Assembly (NCBI GenBank): GCA_014825775.1 | Contig: MVAQ01000062.1 | Coordinates: forward strand, 31,501-95,500 | DNA from: Krasilnikovozyma curviuscula | Lineage: Eukaryota; Basidiomycota; Tremellomycetes; Cystofilobasidiales; Mrakiaceae | Direction of reading: 5' to 3' | Length of the DNA stretch: 64,000 nucleotides | Shown here: positions 1 to 9,983 of the stretch, one piece after another | Layout of the letters: every line of letters begins with the position of its first letter | How positions within the stretch are numbered: the stretch's first letter is position 1 | Notes under the pieces: model-generated | The model's database searches: none | Told to the model about the DNA's origin: nothing | The model's input: only the letters and a program-made list of their open reading frames with translations | Made by a program: the position numbers and the translations under genes

Positions 1-170
1 TGAGGATGGTTGTATACCTTTTTGGGGCAATGAACCGAGACCTGCCTACTTCAGATGGCCTTACTAGCTGTTCAGTGTCTTCTACATGCATTCCAAAAAC
101 TGTTCTGCTAACTTGTTTACATCCCTTTGTTCTTGAACTCTGATTTTTCGCCTCGTGTCTTTCTTCGCAG

Positions 171-1099
171 AGGGAACACCGTACGCTGGTGGATACTTCA
201 GAATCAGGTTTTCATTCACCAATGAATACCCAACTGCCCCTCCTAAATGTCAGTTCCTCTCTTCTTGAACTGCTCGCCTCTTAGGTTCCGGTTGACTAAG
301 GCTTGTTTGCTACTTTGTAAATTAAATACATTTGGTATTAGGTCATTTCGTGACCAAGATTTTTCACCCGAATGTCTCGAAACAAGGTGATATCTGTGTT
401 GACACTCTGAAGAAAGGTTGGAAGAAAGAAATGGGAATCGGCCACATTCTTACGGTATGTTTCTATTGCTATCACTTTCATTCTCGTCCACCCGTGAAAC
501 TCATTCCTCTCTTTGATTTTGATTCTTGTTCACGCTCAGGTTATCCGATGTCTACTGTAGGTCATGATACCGATTTCGGACCCATAGTTGTGCGGTCTGA
601 CACAGTGTTCTGCTCTGGGCGTCTTGTCTCATAGTATTTACCCAAACCCAGAATCAGCTCTGGACGAGGAAGCTGGCAGATTGCTACTGGAAGCTTACGA
701 GGATTATTGTAAACACGCCAAGCTCTTCACCAGTATTCACGCGACACCAAAGGTGCGCGTTCGTTGGAGCAGAATCAGCGCGTTGCCTTGTCTCACCTCG
801 CTCACCTCCTTGTTTTTGTTGAACAGGTCAAACCAGTTGAATTTACGACATCTTCTGATTCCTCAGCACAAATTCCATCATCTTCAATCTCATCTAAAGC
901 ACCAACCAGCATTTCACCTTCCGTCTCCCAATCACCTACCATCCCACCGTCGTACATGCCTCTTCAATCCACCTCTTCAGCTGCTCAACAAGAAAATATG
1001 AAGACTCTCCCGGCTGTTTCTGGCGCTAATGGTACTGGTGGAGCTGTTGTCAAGAAGCCTGTTGTCAGCCAGGCGAAGAGAGGGTTGAAGAGGCTGTAA
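171..1099 (+). CDS. UBE2S-like ubiquitin-conjugating enzyme E2 (5' partial)
   Basis: E2 enzyme that accepts ubiquitin on a catalytic cysteine; the closest family I recognise is UBE2S, which extends Lys11-linked chains on APC/C substrates in animals. Exons read as 171-248, 342-454, 540-556, 635-752 and 827-1099, with consistent phase. They encode the core [23 protein letters not shown], the active-site region [15 protein letters not shown] (catalytic Cys), [29 protein letters not shown] and a Ser/Pro/Thr-rich linker. The protein ends QAKRGLKRL, like the C-terminal LRRL tail by which human UBE2S docks on APC/C. The N-terminal exon(s) lie upstream of the window or in the unclear first 170 bases. 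S. cerevisiae uses a different elongating E2 (Ubc1), so a UBE2S type is notable in a fungus. The E2 identity is very sure, the UBE2S assignment fairly sure. Confidence 0.88.
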
Positions 1100-1739
1100 A
1101 TTGGGGCTGATCGCGAGTAGACAATGCTGGATTGATACCTAATGAGAGCTTATGAGAGAAAGAAGAAGCCAATTTTTTTTATATCGGTCATTACTTCATT
1201 TTCTGGCCTCTTCCTCTCTCCATGGAAGTCTGTTCCCCCTGGACCCTTTAGTGCGCTTTTGTATATTAACAGCCCATATATACTGCGAATACTTACTGCA
1301 GTACTCATAATATCATTTCACATTCTCATTTCAATGCTAAGAACTTACTGCAGTACTCATAATATCATTTCACATTCTCATTTCAATGCTAAGAGTTTAA
1401 TGAGCCAAAACATAAGCATTCGAGTCACTCGGTGTTTGGATGCCGCCACCCTCTCATCAGAAAGCAGATCTAGTCCAAAATAAAAGTGAATAGCTACTCC
1501 ATTTTTAAAACTAACAAGTATATTTTCGTCCATGACCATCGCGACTCAGACTCTGTTGAGTACAGCAGTAGACCCGAATTCCGAGCCACTAGACTTATAA
1601 ATATCTGTATCTTCAGTGCATTCATCTGTGAAATGGGCACGATTGGGAGATAGACGCTGAGTAGATGGACTTCGTGACCTGGAGGGAGTGATGTCTATGT
1701 GCGTTTCCTGGGTAACATCTATGGTCCAGCAGCGACATG
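1100..1739. other. intergenic, convergent gene ends
   Basis: Lies between the 3' ends of the UBE2S-like gene (+) and the DUF6534 gene (-). It holds the 52-bp tandem duplication at 1291-1394 and AT-rich sequence. No supported gene was seen. Confidence 0.5.
1291..1394. repeat. perfect 52-bp tandem duplication
   Basis: The 52 bases at 1291-1342 (beginning ACTTACTGCAGTACTCATAA and ending AATGCTAAGA) recur without a mismatch at 1343-1394. The repeat is non-coding and lies downstream of the UBE2S-like gene. Perfect identity suggests a recent slippage or repair event, or an assembly artefact. Confidence 0.95.
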
Positions 1740-3234
1740 TTAGAATCTCATCCTTACAGAAGAAAGTATAACACTCTCACTCATTTCAATGGGTAAAGAG
1801 ACTGCATTTCGGGCGAGAGTGCCAGGAGGTCTGTTATTGAACCCGAGGTTGGACGAAAAAGTATCCTTGTCCGAGAGTTTGTCGCAGCTTTTAGAAACGC
1901 TAGATTTAGTGGGAGTCAAACTATGATTTAATTCGCCTTTTCCGTAGGTCGAGGACGAGGACGGGTAATCGATGGAGATATGTTGTAATGGGCTGGGCGG
2001 ACGAGTGGGTTCTCTCGAGTTGAGGTTCGCCAAGTAGCTGTCAGTGCAATTGAGTGTCAGTGTTAAGATACGTTGGAAGAAAATTAATTCATGCACATGC
2101 GTTAATGCTTGTATACGGCCAATGCAGAAGAGTATGCCCACAGAAATTAGGTCGTTGGGCTAGGAAAATTGTGACACTGTGAGCAACACGCTGGAGGAGT
2201 TGCGACAGGAAAGATTCTTACCAAAGCTAACTCGCATAATACAGCTACATTTCAAGAAATAACAAAAATGAATGTTTTCGCACGGTGAACCCGGGGGGCG
2301 GAATGGAAGGTACTTACGGAGGAGAGCGAAAACGGCGATGAAACTACCACTGATCAACGCCCGTCGGATGACAGTCGTGATTATCATCTCAGTTTTCGAG
2401 AACTGAACATCGAAGCTCTTGAGAATGTAGACGATAACGGCTGCCATGTACACGTTCGCGACTGAGAAAACAAACATATTAGTGGTCGTGCGGGAGAGAG
2501 GACAACTTTTTGAGAGAAGGTATTAACCGGTGTGAGCGATCAAGGAGATGAAGGATGCAGGTTTGTACTTCCCGTAATCTGTCCAGAGAGGGTAGTATTC
2601 AATCACCACGACTGTCGCAATATCACCTGCAAAGAGACAGAAGATGAGGAAAGCGCTGATGACAGTAAAGATTCTTCGTTTGGTGCTGCATGCAGTGGTA
2701 AATATTAGAACATATGATAGGCCCATACAAAGGGTAGGATGGCTTACGCTTTGTAGATTCTCCAAGCGAGGAAGACTTCTGCGATCCAAGCGGTGACTTC
2801 GGAGCAAAGTAGGGTCACCCCGTAGGTCCATCCAGGGTACGCAAATGCTGAATACAGCCCATAGCTAGTGACGAGATACCCTTTGAATCAAGAATGCTTC
2901 AGTGAATGCAATTCTGTGCTTACAAAATGGAAAGGAGTATACCATAGATCAACACGATGGTCAAGACGACGCTGAAGAGATCATTCAAGAGGACGATCCC
3001 CACACTGGTTTTTAGAACCAAACTGTCTTTTGGGTAAGCAGCGAAGTACCGTCTGATCTCCATAATCTCGATACCCATCAGGAATGTGCTAGAGATAAGG
3101 AAGCGAAGGGTCAATGCTTAGGCTTTCATGAAGAACTGCAGCAAATGGTGGGCTCACTTGAACATTGCTCCTATAAAGAGAGCACCTAGAGTGCTGTCCA
3201 GCGGGTAGAGAGTTTCAGTTGGGAGTTCAGCCAT
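1740..3234 (-). CDS. seven-helix membrane protein, DUF6534 type
   Basis: Multi-exon gene starting at the ATG at 3232-3234 (MAELPTETLYPLDSTLG). Successive exons encode hydrophobic helices: TLGALFIGAMF, then a segment with IEIMEIRRYFAAYPKDSLVLK, VGIVLLNDLFSVVLTIVLIYG, VTAWIAEVFLAWRIYK, RRIFTVISAFLIFCLFAGD, then ANVYMAAVIVYILKSF and a final segment after TTVIRRALISGSFIAVF. The arrangement with a YFAAYPKDS loop after helix 2, a WRIYK motif and RRALISGS before the last helix is typical of fungal DUF6534 proteins, whose function is unknown. A Ser/Thr/Pro-rich cytoplasmic-looking tail ends at SVRMRF. It probably acts in a membrane, possibly as a receptor or sensor, but no ligand or partner can be inferred. 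Exon edges are approximate. Confidence 0.8.
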
Positions 3235-3865
3235 ATAAAGGATTGGGAAAGGGGAGTGAAGTGGGCAGACTAACCATTGGGAAAAGATGCTTTCGGCTGT
3301 TGTAGTCTTTTTATACCCTTCAGGCGTTCGGGTTGACCATCAATTTTTACGATAATCTAAAGAACGATTTCAGTTGGTCCGACCAAGTTTCGTCTAATGA
3401 GCTGTCTGTCAAAAAAAGATTAAAATAGGGGGGGTTGATCACCTTCTGAGATCCGCGGAACTTGGCGAAGTTTGATAGGCAAGATTACCTTGCTCAGCCC
3501 ACTGAGATTCAGCCTCTTCTTCTTCTTTCGATTCTTTTTTGCTTATGGGCATAATAAGAAATTGTTGCAATTGGATTTGCTGGACGTCGGAGGAGAATTC
3601 TGTCGGACGCGATTTTCTGCTGTGTTTCTGTAGATTGTTTTTCTTAATTTTGCACCTCACATTTTGGGCAGGGAAGCAGACCGATTTTTGTACCAGATTA
3701 TGACATTTCCTTCATCTTTGATAGAGCTCAACCGTTTTGTAAGAGAGATTTGCAAAGTTGGGCCTCTTGCCCAGCATGACGCAGCGTCTTCCTCGAGCTT
3801 CCGCTCACCAAAACTTGAGTTCACCTTCAATCAAATCGAAATACCTCTCTCAGGCTCATCAGGAG
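3235..3865. promoter_or_regulatory. divergent intergenic region
   Basis: About 630 bp between the starts of the DUF6534 gene (-) and the acyl-CoA synthetase gene (+), presumably holding both promoters. Short open frames here lack recognisable coding character, and no defined element is claimed. Confidence 0.4.
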
Positions 3866-6800
3866 ATGGCACCACGAAGAAACAAGGAACCAGGATCTTG
3901 GGAGGTCGATGCTGATAAGCCAAAGCCTGAGGGTGAAACCAGGGTCAGAAGAAGTTACTGCGTCAAGGACCTTCAGCGTCGTACGTCGAGTTTCTCCTCA
4001 TTCTTTTCTTGCAACTGATGCCCAAGGGGCACAGGGTATCACTCTAGTGTAGCTAGAGCACTGGACAGGTTGGATATGCAGCTACAATAAGCTGCGACTA
4101 AAAAAAGACGACGTCGCTCTTTGGATAATCGAGCTCGAGGTGACTTCGGAGCTGAGATTTCATTAGCTGACCTGGTGGAATGGTTGGAGAAAAGACTGTT
4201 TATTTACTGTTCACAGGGTTAACTATTCTTTGCTTCCTCATTCAGAACCAGTCGAAGGTATCGACACGATTTACGACGTAACGTGCTAGTAAGACCTGAG
4301 CCCTACGTTCCTCCAAAGTCTATTCCATTGCTGATGTTGTATTCTATGTTTCTGTTGACCTTTCTTGTTCGCTGCGCCTTCCTCGTTCGCTGGTTGTCCC
4401 ACCTGTCTGACGTTTCATTTCGCTCACGTGTTGCTCGATGCACCACCTGTGTTGTTTACCTCTTTTGACCTGTCTAGTGCTGCTCGAACCCACCCAAACA
4501 AGAACGCCTTTGGTACTCGACCCATAGTTAAGACGCACACTGAAGTCAAGCAGGTTAAAAAAGTTGTCGGCGGTAAAGAAGTAACCGAGGACAAAGAATG
4601 GAAGTTTTTCGAGTTGGGTCCTTATGAGTGGGTCACTGCTGGACAGTGGTTGGATATGGTTACAGATATGTCTAGTGGACTGATGGAATTAGGACTGGGG
4701 AAGACGGGTGAGGGAGAGGATGGAAGTCGGTTTTGCAGCATTTTCGCAGCGACTTCGTGAGTTCTTTTCCCCTCTATTTGAAACCAGCGTTTTCGACATC
4801 GCTCATAGACGCGTTCTTTTCTAATAATCTACTAACACTATTCTTCCCTTTTCTTGGTTGACCATTACAGGATGAACTGGCAACTTGTTGCGCAGTCGTG
4901 CGCTAGGATATCAACCCCTATCTGTACCGCTTACGACACTCTGGGCCCCAAAGGTCTATCTCTGTCCCTCGCTGAAACAAAAGCGAAATGTATTTTTACA
5001 AATGCAGACCTCTTGAAGGTTGTGGCTGCAGTTTTGGTTGATCTCCCAGATCTTGATGTCAGTTGAGATTTATCTGCCCTTCCTCCGGTGTGATGTTTGC
5101 GCTGATGTTCTCTTCCCTAACTAGACGATCATATACGACGGTGAACCTGATTCCAAGCTCATGGAAAAGATCAAGAGCATACGTCCGATTACCGTCATCT
5201 CACTTGAGGAGGTCTCAACTCTTGGAAAACAGAAACCTCACGAGGCCATCCCACCAAAGCGTGAAGAGGTTTTCTGCATCATGTACACTTCTGTCAGTTT
5301 TTCTACTTCTACAGTATTATTTTACTCCTTTTGACTGACATTCTCCTTCTGTTTGCGCTACAGGGTTCGATGGGGGATCCTAAAGGTGTCCAACTCACGC
5401 ACGGCAATCTCATCTCCTCGGTCGGAGGAGTCTGGAAGCTTCTTTATGATGTGTTCCTTGACACCGATAGCTACCTCGCCTTCCTCCCTCTCGCCCACAT
5501 CCTTGAATTCATCGTCGAAATCTCCTGGCTGTTTGTTGGCATGCCGATAGGTTACGGTCGTGTCAAGACTCTGACCGACGCGAGCGTAAGGAATTGTAAA
5601 GGCGATATCGCAGAGATGAAACCTAGTATCATGTGCGGAGTGCCTGCTGTTGTGAGTCTTTATCATCTCTCCCGTTTCGCATATCTGTCGGTGATGTCTC
5701 TGACTGTTCTTGCTTTCTCTCAGTGGGAACTCATTAGGAAGGGAGTCAATGCCAAAGTTGCCTCTGGATCTTCTCTCAAACAATCTATATTCTCAGCAGC
5801 ACTGTCCGGTAAACAATGGGCTGAAAGTTCACCTCATAACCCTCTTGCTGGGGTTACCGCCGCTTTTGCGGATTCTTTGGTCTTCAATCAGGTCAAGAGA
5901 CAGACAGGTGGAAGGCTACGATATGTTCTCAGTGGTGGTGCAGCTATCAGTAGGGATACCCAGAAGTTCATGACAGCCAGCATTTGCAACGTTCTCCAAG
6001 GGTCAGTGATATCCTCATTCCCGGCTGGCTGGCCAACAGGCTGACCTATTGACGTGTGACAGATATGGTCTCACCGAAACATGTGGAATGACAGCTGTTC
6101 TTCACCCTTCTTTCTTCTCGTACGGCCCCTCAGGGTGCATCGTCCCATCCATGGAGGTCAAGCTTGTCGACGCACCCGAGCTTGGATACCTCAGCACAAA
6201 CCAGGACCCTCAAGGAGAGATCTACCTCCGTGGAAACTCGCTCACCATTGGCTACTACAAGAGAGATGAGTTGAATAGGGAGAGTTTCACGGTTGACGGT
6301 TGGTTCAAGACGGGTGATGTCGGCCAGTTCAACCAAGATGGAACACTGAGTATCATCGATAGAATTAAGGCATGTGAAACTCCCCCTCTAATTCTGTGGG
6401 ATAAAACTAATTCGGACTACTTTGTTTTGCAGAACCTCGTCAAGCTCTCAGGTGGTGAATATATTGCCCTTGAGAAGTTAGAAGCTGTAAGCATTATCTC
6501 CCCCCGATTGCCTACTCTCCTTTGGCACGCCAATGCTCATAGTACCTGTGATGGAAATAGATCTACAAATCATGCGCTCTTGTCGGAAACTTGTGCGTCA
6601 TGGCATCTTCAGACGCGAAGCAACCTATTGCGGTTTTGATTCCTGTGAGTTGAACCTTCTGTCTCTTTCTCGCTTTGTTGCTGACCTTCAGGCCTTTCCT
6701 TTGACATAGCACGAGGCCAACTTTTCCAAATACCTCTCCGGTAACTCCAGTTTCCCACAGTCGACGGAGGAAGCGTGTCGCTCCCCAGAGGTTCGTGCAG

Positions 6801-7056
6801 CGGTATTGAAAGAACTAAACAAAACCGGCAAAGGACAAGGTCTCAACAGCATGGAATCTCTCTTGAACATCGTCTTGACCCCTGATGAGTGGACTCCTCA
6901 GAATGGCATGGTTACTGCTGCACAGAAGATCAATCGTAAGGGTATCAGTACCCAGTACAAGACTGAGATAGACGTAAGTTTGCGCTTGTAGTACCTCCTG
7001 CTTGTGCTAAAAACTGAGCAGTTTGTTCTGTCTTCTAGGCGGCTTATAGAGGCTAA
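3866..7056 (+). CDS. long-chain fatty acyl-CoA synthetase (FAA/LACS)
   Basis: Activates long-chain fatty acids with ATP and CoA, through an acyl-adenylate, for lipid synthesis or beta-oxidation. Chosen start is ATG 3866 (MAPRRNKEPGSWEVDADKPK), in frame with the family N-terminus. After an intron, PVEGIDTIYDVTCYAARTHP is assembled across a splice at 4288/4478. Family motifs follow: the AMP-binding loop YTSGSMGDPKGVQLTHGNL (split by an intron after YTS), FLPLAHILE, RYVLSGGAAIS, YGLTETCG, and the fatty-acyl signature DGWFKTGDVGQFNQDG...IIDRIKNLVKLSGGEYIALE. The final exon encodes AAYRG and stops at 7054-7056. Total length about 700 residues, as usual for yeast Faa proteins. Most relatives I recall have Thr where this loop has Met (TSGST versus TSGSM). 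At least eight introns. No peroxisomal SKL ending is present. Confidence 0.93.
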
Positions 7057-7314
7057 TTAGATTTTACACTCATTTAACTCACTGTATACCCTCATTCACG
7101 CTATTTTACAAGGGCCGATTCGCTTCTTTTTTCATCATCGCATTTGTAGACGTTCTCAATGTATCAAATTGCATGCTAAAGACAGCTTGTACATGCAAAT
7201 ACCCTGCCGGCAAACAGTACCAGTCGACGCCACTGTCATGGCCCGCCGTAAGCATGACCTGCAGGCTTAAGCCTAACCAGCAGGATCAACTTTACCAAAA
7301 CAAGTCTTTCCAGG

Positions 7315-9173
7315 ATGTCCAACCCTCTGCTATACTCTCCTTTTCAGGTGATACCTGGCGTAAACCCTAATGATCCTATCTCAGCCCAGGTCCGTCCAAT
7401 TTTCCCTAGCCCTCGACGCGTCGTCGAAAAACAGGAGTCTGATCCTTTTTTTATCCTTCTCTAGATGGAACAGCTGGATCTTCTCAACACTATCCTACTA
7501 CAGGATATAGATGAGAACTTTGCCAAGTTCCACCAGGTCATCACTACCAAGATCTTGCCAGCAGTCAAACGATTTTCTCAGGCGTCTGAACCCACGAGGG
7601 AAGCAGCCAAAGTTCGTCTCTGGTTTCTCCTTTTGGCCGTAGCCAGGACGTTTCAGAGACTGACAGATCTGTTTCTTTTCAGTTCTGGAAGAATTTCTTC
7701 GAAGCCGCAGCTGAAGTGCCCATTATCATCCCAGGAGGAGAAGGAGACCAGTCCCTGACCTCGCACTCGCACGAACAAGACGAAACAGCAACCCAATCAG
7801 AGTCAACACTTCATCCCAGCAACTCAGAAGAGGTATCAGATGACAGTTTCATGAATGGGGTCATGGGAGCTTCGTCAACTCCGGTAGCCTCCCGAGGTCA
7901 TCAGCTGCATTTGGACGACTTGGATTCCCCTTCGACTCCGTTGGACGATGAGGAGCCATCCTGGGCTGAAAGCCCCTTTGATCGAACGAACAGGTTGCTG
8001 GAAGCTGATATTGCGCGTGATGCCTCGCTGTTGGGCCGAAGTGCCGGTGCGAGGTCGAGGACTTTGGAGGGTGGTGCTCGAGGAGTAGTGGGTACGCCAG
8101 ACACAGCCAAAGGCACTGGTCGACAACTCAAAGCTGGTCCTTCTCACTCTCGACATGCCTCATCATCCTCAGCCATCGCTGGTAAAAAGAAGTCGTCCAA
8201 GAACCCATTCCAAGACCAGTCCAACAACGGAATCGTCGACATTCGAACCACACCACTTGTCACCTCCAGATACAACACCCAGCCTTATGATGACAACTCT
8301 TCAGACTCCAACTTGTCAGACGAAGACGACGACCACGGCTTGTATCCCAAAGGTTGGAGTCCTCCGGTCACCATGCACTTCACCGCTCCTCACCAGGGAA
8401 CTAACTGGGTGAAGACACCAGCTAAAGATGCAGCAGAAGCAATCACCAGACGATTCCTCAAAACTATTGAAGGTGATTCAGCCTCGAATGCGAGCTTGGG
8501 GTCGGTCCCCAGGAATGTAAGCGGTGGTGTTGCGAAGAGCCCGTCGATGGCGTCCCTCGGCTACGCATCACCTAGGGCTTATGGCAACATGAGAGCGGCG
8601 GCTAACTCCAGGGCGGATGATGATGGCGATGATGGCGAAGATGATGGATACGACCAATCTTCACGCCAAGGATCAGTGTTGGACGAGTTACTTGCTCAAG
8701 GTGTCAAAATTGGTGATGAGTCTTTCGACTCTCAGGATGATTCAATGGATGATTCAGAAGCAGATATTACTCTCTCACCTACCACCAATGCTCCAGCGCA
8801 CCTTCACCAACCACCACTTTCAGCAACCTCGTCCATCTCCACTGCTCAGTACAACCTTGCTGGCGTTCAACACTCGTCACTTCTCCAACACTCCTCTCAA
8901 GCCTCTGGATCAACTCGACCTCTCATTGATCTGGACACGACGGCTGACTCGTTGGCGTCTGTGAACGAGTCGTTCGACACAGGCGAGGGCCATGGGGAGA
9001 AGGACACCTTGTTTGGACCAATCTCAGCGAAACTTGGGGGCGCTGGAAGAGCTGGGGGCTTCGGATTGCTCGCTAGGAGTGAAATGGACACTTTTATGGG
9101 TGGAAAGCTGGAGGATGCAGGGCCAACAGAGAGTCCAACGCCTGGTTTGGCGCTAGGCGGCGGGAAAAGGTAA
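7315..9173 (+). CDS. ASK1: DASH complex subunit Ask1
   Basis: Subunit of the fungal DASH/Dam1 ring that couples kinetochores to spindle microtubules. Exons are 7315-7389, 7465-7611 and 7683-9173, all phase-consistent, giving about 570 residues. The N-terminus VIPGVNPNDPISAQMEQLD followed by LNTILLQDIDENFAKFHQV, ILPAVKRF and AAKFWKNFFEAAAEVP is the conserved Ask1 helical domain (residues roughly 12-95). The C-terminal region is long, acidic and Ser-rich and carries a second conserved patch, SPPVTMHFTAPHQ...NWVKTPAKDAA (around residue 310). Several Ser/Thr-Pro sites fit cell-cycle phosphorylation, as known for Ask1 in yeast. It is longer than yeast Ask1 (about 290 residues) because of the disordered tail. 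It lies 258 bp after the acyl-CoA synthetase on the same strand. Confidence 0.92.
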
Positions 9174-9550
9174 ACAGCGCTTCCGGGTTTCCTTTTTTAT
9201 ATACTTGTAGAGTTAAGCTGCGAGCTACTGTCTAGACTGTTTAATTTTGTGCTTTTGTTCTCAGCCCTCTGTAAGAGCTTGAGAACTGCAGATCGAGGAA
9301 AACAGAAGTTAAAATTAAAATGAATGTCTAACTGCTCCATCAACCATCGCTGGAATTATAATCACTGGCTTAGTCCTACTATGACATTATTTGGGGTTTT
9401 GAAAATTTGCAGTTGCGCCTCTCAATATCTGATGAGGAGGCTGCAGGACTCAACGGCCACCTTTCAAAATAAGATAAACACTTCGCCACAAGAAACCAGT
9501 TCATCCCGTAAGAAGGCTTTAGATAGAGAACAAGATGGGATCAAATCCAT
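9174..9550. other. intergenic, convergent gene ends
   Basis: 377 bp between the 3' ends of ASK1 (+) and 6PGDH copy A (-). It is AT-rich and no gene was seen. Confidence 0.45.
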
Positions 9551-9983
9551 TTAAGCGTTGTAAGTGGAAGCAGAGATGTTACCACCTCTTCCAGTCCAGT
9601 TGATGTGGATATCCTTTCCAGACTCGAGACGAGCGTTCTCCATACCAGGTCTGACTCTGAAGGTGTGCGCACCGAAGTAGTCACGCTGGCCTTGGATCAA
9701 GTTGGCAGGGAGGGTCTCGGTTCTGTAGCCGTCGAAGAAGGACAAAGCAGTCGAGTGAGCTGGGAGTGGGATACCCCAGAGAGTACCTTGGGCAACGACA
9801 CGTCTCTGTCGACGGTAAAAAGAACAGCAAATACTTGGTCAGTGAACGAAACCGAGATTAAGTCGACGAGTGCAACCTGTACTACTCACCCATCCTGGTT
9901 GAGCCTTGGCAATAGCAGCCTTGAAGAAGTCATCGAACAACAAGTTCTCGAGGTCCTGGTCCTTTTGGAAGGCCTTGGTGATA
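9551..9983 (-). repeat. near-identical tract shared with 6PGDH copy B (36091-36523)
   Basis: By eye this segment differs from 36091-36523 at about seven positions before the copies diverge near 9983. The match starts at the stop codon; the 3' untranslated sequences are unrelated. It includes the whole 84-nt intron 9806-9889, which has three mismatches to its counterpart at 36346-36429, while neighbouring introns of the two genes cannot be aligned. Confidence 0.9.

Noticed and set aside
3439..3660. 73-codon minus-strand open frame between the DUF6534 and acyl-CoA synthetase genes
   Set aside because: Low-complexity acidic composition, no splice-linked extension and no recognised family; it lies in a promoter region.
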